Shown one piece after another: positions 52,460 through 63,231 of a stretch of DNA of 64,000 nucleotides. A program made the translations under genes and the position numbers. The DNA is from Ahaetulla prasina (taxonomy: Eukaryota > Chordata > Lepidosauria > Squamata > Colubridae): the NCBI RefSeq assembly GCF_028640845.1, contig NC_080539.1, forward strand, positions 364,561,016 through 364,625,015, read 5' to 3'. Numbering within the stretch: position 1 is the first letter of the stretch; each line of letters starts with the position of its first letter. The notes below the pieces were generated by a model. It was given only the letters and a program-made list of their open reading frames with translations. It did no database searches and was not told where the DNA came from.

Positions 52460-53912
52460 ATTTATAGACCCCTCGCATCCTGGACGTAAAAGTCTGTGCT
52501 GACCAATTGGCCCCCATCTTCACCCATATTTTCAATAAATCACTAGAGATGTGCTATGTTCCTTCTTGCTTCAAATGCTCTACCATCATCCCAGTGCCAA
52601 AGAAGCCCACCATCAAGGAACTGAATTACTACAGACCAGTTGCTTTAACATCTGTAGTCATGAAAACCTTTGAAAGGCTAGTGCTTTCCTATTTGAAAAC
52701 CATCATGGATCCGCAGTTAGACCCCTTGCAATTTGCATACTGAGCAAATAGATCAACAGATGATGCTGTTAATATGGCTCTGCACTACATCCTACAACAT
52801 CTTGAGTCTCCAAAGACCTATGCAAGGGTCCTCTTTGTAGACTTTAGTTTAGCATTCAATATCATCATTCCAGACACTTTTCTAACTAAGCTAAACCAGC
52901 TACAGGTACCAGAACAGACTTGTAAGTGGATCACAAGCTTCCTAACAAACAGGAAGCAGCAGGTGAAGCTAAGCAAGATCACATCAAATACCTGTACAAT
53001 TAGCACAGGGGCCCCCCAAGGCGTGGTACCCCCAAATGGTGGTAGACTTTAGGAGAAACCCTTCCATACTTCGACCTCTCACAATACTAGACAACACAGT
53101 ATCAACAGTAGAAACCTTTAAATTTCTAGGTTCTGTCATATCACAAGATCTAAAATGGACAGCTAACATCAAAAACATCATCAAAAAAGGACAACAAAGA
53201 ATGTTCTTTCTGCGCCAACTCAGTAAGCTCAAACTGCCCAAGGAGCTGCTGATTCAGTTCTACAGAGGAATTATTGAGTATGTCATTTGCACCTCTATAA
53301 CTGTCTGGTTCGGTTCTGCAACCCAACAAGAAAGACACAGACTTCAGAGGATAATTAGAACTGCAGAAAAAATAATTGCTACCAACCTGCCTTCCATTGA
53401 GGACCTGTATACTTCAAGAATCAAGAAGAGGGCCGTGAAAATATTTACAGATCTCTCACATCCTGGACATAAACTGTTTGAATTCCTACCTTCCAAACGA
53501 CACACTGCATACCAGAACAACTAGACATAAGAACAGTTTTTTCCCGAATGCCATCACTCTGCTAAACAAATAATTCTCTCAACACTGTCAAACTAGTTAC
53601 TAAATCTGCACTACTATTAATCTTCTCATCGTTCCCATCACCAATCTCTTTCTACTTATGACTGTATGACTGTAACTTTGTTGCTGGTAATCCTTATGAT
53701 TTATATTGATATATTGACCATCATTTGTGTTGTAAATGTTGTACCTTGATGAAGGTATCTTTTCTTTTATGTACACTGAGAGCATATGCACCAAGACAAA
53801 TTCCTTGTGTGTCCAATCATACTTGGCCAATAAAAAATTCTATTCTATTCTATTCTATTCTATTCTATTCTATTCTATTCTATTCTATTCTATTCTATTC
53901 TATTCTATTCTA
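52460..53912 (+). mobile_element. Rex1/CR1-like LINE, internally deleted, (ATTCT)n tail
   Basis: RT parts: [28 protein letters not shown] (motif A) and STGAPQGV. The YADD region is deleted at about 53,030-53,040, where GAPQGVV jumps to VVDFRRNP. It resumes with FKFLGSVISQDLKW, ATQQERHRLQRIIRTAEK and DLYTSRIKKRAVKIFTDLS. A stop interrupts the first part after FAY. The 3' end TTGGCCAATAAAAAATTC leads into about 15 ATTCT units (53,836-53,912). The clade is by memory of similar fish and squamate elements. Confidence 0.82.
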
Positions 53913-53929
53913 ACGGGTGCTGTCATCAT

Positions 53930-54480
53930 GCAAATAAAATATACCATGGAGAAATTTACTCCATGGCATGCAAAATTCATTGCTGGCTCAGGAATTCCGG
54001 GAGCTGAAGTCCACAAGTCATAAATTTGCCACTATGATTTTGATGAACTTCTTAAAAGTCTGTTGAATCCAGATTTCAGACTCTCTGCCACCTTCTATTA
54101 CAGTTTCTTCCCTTCCCCTCTTGCTCACTCTCCCATGGCCGGCCCATCTGTCTGGGTGTTAATAAGTACAGGAAATTGGCACCTTTCCATCTGGGCCTCC
54201 GAAAGTGCCTGCATGGAAGGGCTGCATATCATAGGCATTTGGCAATGGTTACAATGCCAAGGAGCGTGTGGGAATGGTTTCTGTGGCAACTGCCTTCTTA
54301 GGAGCTGCATCGCCTTGCAGCTATGGTCCTTTGAGCTAATGGGGTTCAGCAGGGGGGTTCCTAAATTTCTAAGGTTCTTAATCTCCCTGGGAGGGTTAGG
54401 CCTTGGGGTTGAGAGTTTGGGGGAGAGGAGGAGGGCTAGGCTAAGCAGAGCAAGATGAAGAGTCTGTAGGAACACCCTTG
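53930..54480. other. Intron, half hairpin MITE then unrecognised
   Basis: 53,990-54,040 has half of a hairpin MITE (GGCTCAGGAATTCCGGGAG). The rest is unassigned. Confidence 0.35.
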
Positions 54481-54504
54481 AATGTTGTGGAAAGAGGGAC
54501 GGAG

Positions 54505-54505
54505 G

Positions 54506-54538
<33 letters not shown>
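54505..54538. repeat. (GA)n microsatellite
   Basis: A pure GA run of about 16 units after a GGGA-rich lead-in. Confidence 0.95.
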
Positions 54539-54540
<2 letters not shown>

Positions 54541-54654
54541 TACAGCAGAAAGGGGAGACAGATTCTATAGGGATCAAAGAATTGGCTTTCAGTATTCATT
54601 ATATATTTATGTACCTTTCAATCTATATTGTTTTATTGGTTTCCTAGTACGATT

Positions 54655-54822
54655 TGATAGCTTATTAGTAACCTTGACTATCACTAAGTGTTGTATCTTT
54701 CTATTCTTGATGAATGTCTTATATTTTTTCTTTATGTACACTGAGAGCATATGCACCAAAGACAAATTCCTTGGGTATCCAATCACACTTGTCCAATAAA
54801 GAATTCTGTTCTATTCTATATA
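54655..54822 (+). mobile_element. Rex1/CR1-like LINE 3' terminus
   Basis: GACTATCACTAAGTGTTGTA, TGTACACTGAGAGCATATGC and CACTTGTCCAATAAAGAATTC, the family 3' end without a long tail. Confidence 0.8.
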
Positions 54823-54934
54823 TCTACCTATTAATTGCTCTCTAATTGCTTCTCTGTACCTGTCTGTGTTTATGTCTATGATAGGTTTGCCTAACAATTT
54901 ACTTCTCTGAGGTTGTCAACCTCTCATGCTCCTT

Positions 54935-55225
54935 TCCTTTCCTTTCCTTTTTTCCCTCTCTTTTTTCTTTTCCTTTCCTTTGCTTTCCTTTCCCTCTTTC
55001 CTTTCATTTTTCTCTCTTTTTCCTTCCTTCCTTCCTTCCTTCCTTCCTTTCTTTTTCTTTTCCTTTCTTTTCCTTTTTCTCTTTTTCCTTCCTTCCTTCC
55101 TTCCTTCCTTCCTTCCTTTTTCCTTTTTCCTTTTCTTTTTTCCTTCCTTCCTTCCTTCCTTCCTTCCTTCCTTCCTTCCTTCCTTCCTTCCTTCCTTCCT
55201 TCCTTCCTTCCTTCCTTCTCCCTTT
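54935..55225. repeat. Polypyrimidine (TTCC)n tract
   Basis: Around 290 bp almost only C and T on the plus strand. Runs of pure TTCC units lie at 55,021-55,048, 55,087-55,120 and 55,140-55,218. Open frames across it on both strands are artefacts. Confidence 0.95.
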
Positions 55226-55259
55226 CCTCTCCCTTTTCCTCCCTTTCTCTCACCCCGAT

Positions 55260-56010
55260 GAACAATGTATCCCCCTCACTCCAGAATACTTAAGTCAGTT
55301 TCAGCACATGCTTTTTGTTTAAAATTCAGAAAGTTCTGGTCAAGACTCTTGTCTCTCTACAAGACAAAACAGCCTGAGGTTTTTTTGGCAGGATTACTGG
55401 GTGGGTCTTTTGTTCAGAGAAGCCCCTGTCAGAGCACAGGGAGGAGGGCTTTTTCTACAGAAGGATCGTGACTCTGAAATGCCTTCCGAATGTGCCAGAT
55501 ATCAAAGTTGTGTCTTTTTATACACCAACATGAAAAGCATCTGTGCGGGTTATCACTGGCTTTTCCTCTGTTCCAGCAAGCAAAAAATTGTCTTTATCCT
55601 TTTCATTTAGGGATTTATACTTTATTATTTCATACCGTTCGCAGCACCTGATCCCTGCACACTATTTTGAGCACTCACTGGAATGAGGGATGAAGCATTA
55701 ACAACCATAAATACATTAATTTTTTTCAGGGGCCATAAGAATGCAAAAAAAATAAAAATAAAAAAAATAGCCAGATTAATAAAAAAAACCCAATAATGAT
55801 TCCATCTGGTTCTTTTTCCAAAATGCCCACAACAGGGCATGGTTGTCTGTCCAATTTCCTGAATGGGATGACTCAAAATATTTGGACATTCATAAAAACT
55901 CAGTGTTTATTTAAAAAAAAATAACAAAGAAATCTCTCCAGGGACACTATTAAGAGGATCAAGAGAACTTGAAGATTTGCGGAGAGATAAATATCTTAGG
56001 CTGGTCAGGA
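55260..56010. other. Intron sequence, nothing recognised
   Basis: No NCAN exon, repeat or RNA recognised. Confidence 0.3.
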
Positions 56011-56011
56011 G

Positions 56012-56115
56012 GGACAGAATAACAGAGTTGGAAGGGACCTCGGAGGTCTTCTAGTCCAACCCCCTGCTTAGGCAGGAAACCTTACACCAGACAAATAGTT
56101 ATCCAGTATCTTCTT
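56012..56115 (-). mobile_element. CR1 3' end fragment
   Basis: GAATAACAGAGTTGGAAGGG, GTCTTCTAGTCCAACCCCC and GCTTAGGCAGGAAACC. Confidence 0.85.
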
Positions 56116-56212
56116 AAACTGCCTTTAGGTTTCTACAGATAAAACCTCGACTTAAAACCATTTGTTCAGTGACCATTCAAAGTTACAACGGCATTGAAAA
56201 AAGTGACATGAC

Positions 56213-57275
56213 TTTTTGATTTTTGATGTGTCCAATCACACTTGGCCAATAAAAATTCTATTCTATTCTATGACAATTGAAGAAATATATAAGTGATGAA
56301 AATTTGAGTTTGAGAAGATGGATTGTAATTTAAGAAATGGACTTATGAAATTTGAAGGAATATACAAGTGGAGGAAACTTGAATTTGAGAAGATGGACTA
56401 ATTTTAAAAATGGACTGTAAGAAGAACAGACATTAAATGTTATGACAATTGAAGAAATATATAAGTGATGAAAATTTGAGCTCGAGAAGATGAACTGTAA
56501 TTTAAGAAATGAAATTTGAAGGAATATACAAGTGGAAAAATTGGAATTTGAGAAGATGGATTAATTTTAAAAATGGACTGTAAGAAGAAGTAATATGTGA
56601 GGGGAAGATAGTATTGGTATTGTTCCTTTTTTTCTTTTTTATTATTCTTTCTTATCTCTTTATTTTTATTGTGAGGGGATTTAAAGTTTTGAGAGGTGGG
56701 AGTTTATGTATATTTTGTATACTTTAGCTTGTGATTGTTGGTCATAATACCCGGTATTTGCTCTGGGAAGTCTGGGGAGGGAGGGGGGGAGGGGGGAAAG
56801 GGGGGGGGGAAATGATACATGGATTGGTTATTAATGTACAGTAATGACTGAAGATATGAAATTAAAATTTGAAATGATATTGGGGCTGCCCGACTGCCAT
56901 TTCAGAAAGAAAGGGAGAGAGGAGTAGAAGGAGGGAAGAAAGTAGGTAGGAAAGAGTTGAGAAGGAGGAGGGGAATAAGAAGGTTAGATAGGGTGGAAGA
57001 AGGGAGGAATGGAGAAGGAGGAGAGGAAGTAGTAAAGTGAAGGAGATGAAGGAAGGGGAAAGTAGTAGAGGGTAGAGGGAGGTTGTGAAGAAAGGAAGTG
57101 GCAGTTGGGAGGCCCGAATCAGCAATAAATAAAAATTAATGATTAATGATGGATAATAGTTTGTACATAAATATGATGTTGGAAAATGGAAATAAAATTT
57201 TTTTTTATAAAAAAAAAAAAGAAAGGAAAAAAAGGGGAAAAAAAGAATGAAAAAAAAAGAAAAGAAAAAAGTGAC
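56213..57275 (+). mobile_element. L1-like insertion with A-rich tail and about 17-bp TSD
   Basis: GAAAAAAGTGACATGAC occurs on both sides (about 56,197-56,213 and 57,266-57,282) and splits a pogo-like MITE. The 5' part has a stray LINE tail (ACACTTGGCCAATAAAAATTC), then repeated GAAGAAATATATAAGTGATG units, and the same purine-rich 3' end as 45,130-45,480, ending in A-rich sequence. The long TSD and A tail indicate target-primed insertion. Class L1 is inference. Confidence 0.65.
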
Positions 57276-58314
57276 ATGACCGTTTCCCCACACTTACGAC
57301 CGTTACAGCATCTCTGTGGTCACATGATCAAAATTCGGATGCTTGGCAACTGACTGATATTTATGACGGCTGTTTGTTCCTGGGGTCGTGTGGTTATCTT
57401 TTGAAACCACCTGACAAACGAAGTCCATGGGGAAGGCAGTGTTGTGTCTCGTCCAATCTCACCTCAGCCGGGGTCTTCTTATCTGCTTCCGAACACGGAA
57501 GAAGAAATACCTCCCGGCCCCAGCCCTGGCTCCATGCCCAGACCAACAGCTGCCGACTGGAGTGACCCTCGCGCCAGAAGACTTGATAGGCGGAGGCAAC
57601 AGAAGGAAGGAGGGCAGGCCTGGATAAGTGCTGAGTCATGGAGCCACACCCCATGGCCTATGTAAAGGATCTGCTTTCTGGCGTTCTCTGAGTCAGGCAA
57701 AGTCTAAACATATCTTGCTGAAGTCACTTTCTGATCTCCTGCCTGCCCTGAGGACTTTGCTAGGACTTTGGCAGAGCTGCAGAGGCACGCCTGATTCGGA
57801 TTTCCCTGACCTCGCCGTCAGCGGAGGAGTGGGACACGACAGGCAGGTTCACTTAACTGTATTACTAATTTAACAATTGCAGTGGTTCACTTAACAACTG
57901 TGGCAGGAAACGTCCTAAAATGGAGCAAAACTCACAACCACTGTCTCACTTGGCAACAGAAATTTTTGGGCTCAATTGTGGTCGTAAGTCAAGGACTCCA
58001 TGTAGAGAAGTTTGACTGAATGGAAGGCTTCTTGGACCCTTTTCCAAGGATCGAACTTAAAGCCGTCCATCTTGACATGCGTGTGATAAGCCTAATATTC
58101 TTTTTGGTGTTATCAAGATATCAGCTCCAGGTTTTGATGGAAGGGAATTAAAAGAAAGAAAGCTGAAGAGAAGTACAAGTAGTTCTCAACTTACAACCTT
58201 AATGGAGCCTGCCCATTACAGTTATAAGTCATAAAGGTCGAAAACAGATCAGTCATGTAACCAGCTCTATTTTATCTGTTTTGAATGCCACGGTTTGCTA
58301 TGGCAGGATTTGTT
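57182..58314. repeat. Tandem duplication with LTR, unit 1
   Basis: Begins GAAAATGGAAATAAAA. Holds the A-rich tail, MITE sequence, a solo LTR (57,440-57,841) and flanking sequence. Unit 2 starts with the same bases at 58,315 (offset 1,133). Confidence 0.9.
57440..57841 (+). mobile_element. Solo LTR, internally shortened, TSD GGCAG
   Basis: Starts TGTTGTGTCTCGTCC and ends GGGACACGACA, flanked by GGCAG (57,435-57,439 and 57,842-57,846). Compared with the copy at 58,573 it lacks about 118 bp between two similar CTCCATGCCCAG motifs. The TATA-like box is mutated (TATGTAAAGG). Confidence 0.88.
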
Positions 58315-59587
58315 GAAAATGGAAATAAAAAATTTTTTTATAAAAAAAAAAAGAAAGGAAAAAAAGGGGAAAAAAAGAATGAAAAAAAAAAGAAAAGAAA
58401 AAAGTGACATGACCGTTTCCCCACACTTACGACTGTTACAGCATCTCTGTGGTCACATGATCAAAATTCAGATGCTTGGCAACTGACTGATATTTGTGAC
58501 GGCTGTTTGTTCCTGGGGTCGTGTGGTTATCTTTTGAAACCACCTGACAAACGAAGTCCATGGGGAAGGCAGTGTTGTGTCTCGTCCAATCTCACCTCAG
58601 CCGGGGTCTTCTTATCTGCTTCCGAACACGGAAGAAGAAATACCTCCCGGCCCCAGCCCTGGCTCCATGCCCAGACAGGCTGAAGAGGAGGAAGTATCTC
58701 CAGCCCCCAGCTCTGGCTCCATGCCCAGGCAAACGGAGCAACTAGACCCCTCCCCCTCCTCCACAGCATGTGAGCCTGAGGGAGGTCAATTACCAACAGC
58801 TGCCGACTGGAGTGACCCTCGCGTCAGAAGACTTGATAGGCGGAGGCAACAGAAGGAAGGGAGGGGCAGGCCTGGATAAGTGCTGAGTCATGGAGCCACA
58901 CCCCATGGCCTATATAAAGGATCTGCTTTCTGGCATTCTCTGAGTCAGGCAAAGTCTAAACATATCTTGCTGAAGTCACTTTCTGATCTCCTGCCTGCCC
59001 TGAGGACTTTGCTAGGACTTTGGCAGAGCTGCAGAGGCACGCCTGATTCGGATTTCCCTGACCTGGCCGTCAGCGGAGGAGTGGGACACGACAGGCAGGT
59101 TCACTTAACTGTATTATTAATTTAACAATTGCAGTGGTTCACTTAACAACTGTGGCAGGAAACGTCGTAAAATGGAGCAAAACTCACAACCACTGTCTCA
59201 CTTGGCAACAGAAATTTTTGGGCTCAATTGTGGTCGTAAGTCAAGGACTCCATGTAGAGGAGAAGTTTGACTGAATGGAAGGCTCCTTGGACCCTTTTCC
59301 AAGGATCCAACTTAAAGCCATCCATCTTGACATGCGTGTGATAAACCTAATATTCTTATTGGTATTATCAAGATATCAGCTCCAGGTTTTGATGGAAGAG
59401 AATTAAAAGAAAGAAAGCTGAAGAGAAGTACAAGTAGTTCTCAACTTACAATCTTAATGGAGCCTGCCCATTACAGTTATAAGTCATAAAGGTCGTAAAA
59501 CAGATCAGTCATGTAACCAGCTCTATTTTATCTGTTTTGCAGTGGTCATTAAGCGAATGCCACGGTTTGCTATGGCAGGGATTTGTT
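58315..59587. repeat. Tandem duplication with LTR, unit 2
   Basis: Repeats unit 1 and ends at TTTGTTGAAAATGC, where the GAAAAT at the junction is shared microhomology. It keeps AGTGGTCATTAAGCG, lost from unit 1. Confidence 0.9.
58573..59093 (+). mobile_element. Solo LTR, fuller copy, TSD GGCAG
   Basis: Same ends and same GGCAG flanks (58,568-58,572 and 59,094-59,098) as 57,440-57,841. TATATAAAGG at 58,911-58,920 is a good TATA box, 30 bp after GTGCTGAGTCATGGAGCC. Same family as the LTR at 27,823-28,367. Confidence 0.88.
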
Positions 59588-59655
59588 GAAAATGCAAAGC
59601 AAATGTAGATTTTTCAGCAAAAACATCGTAAATTATGGTCATGTGACCACAGGAT

Positions 59656-60714
59656 CAGGGGTGAAATGCTCCCGGTTCTGACCGGAACATCTGATCCGGT
59701 AGCGATGGCGGCGGGTGGTTCAGAGAACCGGCAGCAAAAATCCCTGCCCCTCCCCATGCCCAGCTGAGACGTGTGATCATCAGAGGTTTTTTTTTTTTTT
59801 ACTTTTAAAAGCATTTTTTTCTTCGGCCAAAAAAATACTTTTAAAAGTTTTTTTAAAAAAAGCCTCTGATGATCGTGTGGCTCAGCTGGGATCATCAGAG
59901 GAGGCTTTTAAAAGCATTCAGCCGAAGAGGTTGTAGAAAAAATGCTTTTAAAAGCATTTTTTCTTCGCCAAAAATACTTTTAAAAGCATTTTTTCTTCGC
60001 CAAAAATACTTTTAAAAGCATTCAGCCGAAGAGGTTGTAGAAAAATGCTTTTAAAAGTTTTTAAAAAGCCTCTGATGATCGTGGCTCAGCTGGGATCATC
60101 AGAGGAGGCTTTTAAAAGTTTTTAAAAAGCCTCTGATGATCGTGGCTCAGCTGGGATCATCAGAGGAGGCTTTTAAAAGTTTTTAAAAAGCCTCTGATGA
60201 TCGTGGCTCAGCTGGGATCATCAGAGGAGGCTTTTAAAAGTTTTTAAAAAGCCTCTGATGATCGTGGCTCAGCTGGGATCATCAGAGGAGGCTTTTAAAA
60301 GCATTCAGCCGAAGAGGTTGTAGAAAAATGCTTTTAAAAGTTTTTTAAAAAGCCTCTGATGATCGTGGCTCAGCTGGGATCATCAGAGGAGGCTTTTAAA
60401 AGTTTTTTTAAAAAAAGCCTCTGATGATCGTGTGGCTCAGCTGGGAACATCAGAGGAGGCTTTTAAAAGCATTCAGCCGAAGAGGTTGTAGAAAAAATGC
60501 TTTTAAAAGTTTTTTTTAAAAAGCCTCTGATGATCGTGTGGCTCAGCTGGGATCATCAGAGGAGGCTTTTAAAAGCATTCAGCCGAAGAGGTTGTAGAAA
60601 AAATGCTTTTAAAAGTTTTTTTAAAAAATAGTTAGCTATGCCCACCCAGTCACATTACCACCCCCCACCAAGCCACGCCCACAGAATTGGTAGTAACAAA
60701 TTTTACATTTTACC
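59656..60714. mobile_element. hAT MITE containing palindromic 61-bp minisatellite
   Basis: Starts CAGGGGTGAAATGCTC and ends near AATTTTACATTTTACC. The flanks CACAGGAT and AACAGGAT agree at 7 of 8. The middle, 59,780-60,630, holds eight copies of a unit with the 12-bp inverted pair CCTCTGATGATC/GATCATCAGAGG, interspersed with CATTCAGCCGAAGAGG modules and CTTTTAAAAG palindromes. Confidence 0.85.
60067..60310. repeat. Core of palindromic minisatellite, 61-bp period
   Basis: Four consecutive units begin GCCTCTGATG at 60,068, 60,129, 60,190 and 60,251, an exact 61-bp period and virtually identical. Confidence 0.95.
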
Positions 60715-60884
60715 AACAGGATGCTGCAAATGGACGGAAATGCATCTGAGGGCCATAGTGCGGCCACATGACTGCGGGAAGGCCATCGGTACTTTGGCTC
60801 CAGGTCATAAGTTCCCTTTCTAAGGTAGGTCGTAATTTTGAATTATTGCTAAGTGACTGATCCTAAGGAGAGGACTACATGTAT

Positions 60885-61340
60885 ATCAAAGCAGGTTAAC
60901 TTTCCAGAATTCAGTTTTTTCTACTCTGATTTCTGGTCCTTTTCTCCCTCCCTTCCCCTGCCAGTTCTGGCAGCTGCCATCCCACAGCTCAGCGTTGTAC
61001 CAGATGCTTATTCTTAATTTGAGCATCGGCCCAACCCTCTGTGCAGCCGTAAGTGTCAAAATTATGCACACTTGCAAAATAACTCTGTCTTCAGAGACTG
61101 TGCTCTCTCTCCTCCCTCTCTTAATTGGTGCTAACACTTTTCAGCTGAAATTATGCCTGAGTGCATTACATCAGGTTGCAAACATGTGCTAATTGGCACC
61201 AATGGCTACTTAAACCTCTTTCAGGAGGCAGAGTTTTTAAAATACACACAAAATCAGCAGCCCAAAGGCAGAGTGGGTCTGAAATTGGAAGGCTAAAAGA
61301 ATTCCATCTGATCCCTCAAACATAAACACAGGGATCTCCC
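60885..61340. other. Intron sequence, nothing recognised
   Basis: No lectican exon motif on the minus strand and no repeat family recognised. Confidence 0.3.
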
Positions 61341-61344
61341 TAAT

Positions 61345-61485
<141 letters not shown>

Positions 61486-61659
61486 ATAATATATATTATA
61501 GATGCTATTAATTATATTAATAGGCTTAATAGGAGTGATTCTGGGTAGCTTGATATAGGAAATAGGACAGCAGAAACCTATTTCCTAGATCAAGCTACCC
61601 AGAATCGGTCGATAGTGAGATGGGCGGCATATAAATTTAATAAATAAATAGCAATAGCA

Positions 61660-61890
61660 CTTAGCCTTCTCTCAAAGGTGCTTTTTCAAAAGGCAACTAG
61701 AATATGTTTTTTCTTGAGGAGTGGGAAGAAGACATTTCGCTTCTCGTCCAAGAAGCGTCATCAGTTCATGGATGAGAAGCGAAACGTCTTCTTCATGCTC
61801 AAGGAAAAACATAGTCCAGTTGCCTTTTGAAAAAGCACCTTTGAGACAATCATGACATGGATGGATGACTGAGAATCTCCACAGACACTT
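61660..61890. repeat. Fold-back repeat with GATGAGAAGCGAAACG motif
   Basis: The left arm TCTCAAAGGTGCTTTTTCAA to CATTTCGCTTCTCGTCC pairs with GGATGAGAAGCGAAACGTC to TTGAAAAAGCACCTTTGAGA. Clearest copy of the four. Confidence 0.8.
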
Positions 61891-62098
61891 AGACTTATAT
61901 ATCGCTTCACAGCCCTCTCTAAGCGGTTTACAGAGTGAGCATATTGCCCACCCCCCAATAATCTGGATCTTCATTTTCCTGACCTCGGAAGGATGGAAGG
62001 CGGAGTCAACCTTGAGCCGGTTAGGATCGAGCTCCTGACAATGGGCAGAGTCAGCCTGCAATATTGCATTCTAACCACTGTGCCACCACAGCTCATGT
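61890..62098 (-). mobile_element. tRNA-derived SINE (GTGGTGGC type)
   Basis: Reverse of the 27,618 SINE: ends TGTGCCACCACAGCTC (head), with GAGCTCCTGACAATGGGC near the B box and TATATCGCTTCACAGCC at the tail. Confidence 0.75.
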
Positions 62099-62104
62099 TA
62101 AATC

Positions 62105-62272
62105 AGGGGTATTTTGTACCCTATGACTATCATTAAGTGTTGTACTTTAGAATTCCTGACGGTCTTTTCTTTTATGTACACTGAGAGCATCTGCACCAAG
62201 ACAAATTCCTTGTGTGTCCAATCACACTTGGCCAATAAAAAATTCTATTCCTATTCTATTCTATTCTATTCA
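62105..62272 (+). mobile_element. Rex1/CR1-like LINE 3' terminus
   Basis: ACCCTATGACTATCATTAAG, TGTACACTGAGAGCATCTGC and ACACTTGGCCAATAAAAAATTC with a short ATTCT tail. Confidence 0.85.
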
Positions 62273-62370
62273 AATCAATTTCGTTGAGGGTCGCATCAAG
62301 GCTGCGGTTGACCTCGGGGGGGCCAGGTGGGCATGGCCAACTGGGTGGATGTGGCCAGCTGGGTGGGCAT

Positions 62371-62645
62371 CGGGGTGAAATCCAGCAGGTTCTGACAGGT
62401 TCTGGAGAACCAGTAGTGGAAATTTTGAGTAGTTCGGAGAACTGGCAAATACCACCTCTGGCTGGCCCCAGAGTGTGGTGGAAATGGAGATTTTGCAATA
62501 TCCTTCTCCTGGAGTGGGGAGGGAATGGAGATTTTGCAGTATCTTTCCCCTGCTATGCCCACCAAGCCACACCCACCAAGCCACACCCAGCCCACCAAGC
62601 CACGCCCACAGAACCAGTAGTAAAAAAATTTCGATTTCACCACTG
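62371..62645. mobile_element. hAT MITE
   Basis: Starts CGGGGTGAAATCCAGC and ends TCGATTTCACCACTG. The flanks GTGGGCAT and GTGGGCGT match at 7 of 8. Confidence 0.85.
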
Positions 62646-62699
62646 GTGGGCGTGGCCAGCTTGATGCCACTCCCCAAACTGCTGGCATGTTTCCTCTTC

Positions 62700-63229
62700 G
62701 CATTGGGTAGACCGGGCCGAAGCGACACAGGCCGGCCTCTTACATTTTCCAGGATGGCCCCGTGGGCTGGATCCGACCTTATCCAGCCCGCAAGCGTTGT
62801 GTTTGACATCCCCGTGTTAAATATTAAGGCCGCACAACTGTTAGAGGAGATTGCTTGAAAATCTTCTCAACAACCCTGTGAGGTAGAACAGGCGAGAGAT
62901 AAGTTTTGCACAGCGCTTTAGGGCCAAATGGGGATTTAAACCCAGCCAAATCAGGAAAGTGATTATTTCAGAGAGGGCTCTGGGGTAAAAACTCTGAACA
63001 TAGCTATCGCAGATTGCGTCAAGAGTTTTCTGCAACAGGGACTAATGTAAGCAATTCATTAGCGTATGGAGAGTGAGTCAGTTCTTCCACACCTACCCTG
63101 GAACTCCCCGCCTGTTCTCTTAACTTTAGCAATTAATGTATGTGAAAAATGTTATAAAGAAAAGAAAATTCTGCTCCTTTTATTCCCTCTCTTTTTAATT
63201 TAAATTTGGTGGCCACGGGCAATGAATGC
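62700..63229. other. Intron sequence, mostly unrecognised
   Basis: 62,868-62,955 resembles a SINE body (CAACAACCCTGTGAGGTAG). The rest is unassigned. Confidence 0.3.
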
Positions 63230-63231
63230 TA

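Noticed and set aside
54125..54577. Minus-strand frame of 150 codons with a Leu/Ser-rich start and Cys/His near the end
   Set aside because: It includes a translated GA/CT run, has no recognisable domain, and its phase and borders do not fit NCAN.
54924..55293. Open frames of more than 100 codons on both strands (Phe/Ser/Leu-rich or Lys/Glu/Arg-rich)
   Set aside because: They are translations of a TTCC/GGAA simple repeat, with no codon bias or domain.
60060..60420. CRISPR-like array of regular repeats
   Set aside because: The whole 61-bp unit repeats with no unique spacers, and this is vertebrate DNA. It is a minisatellite.
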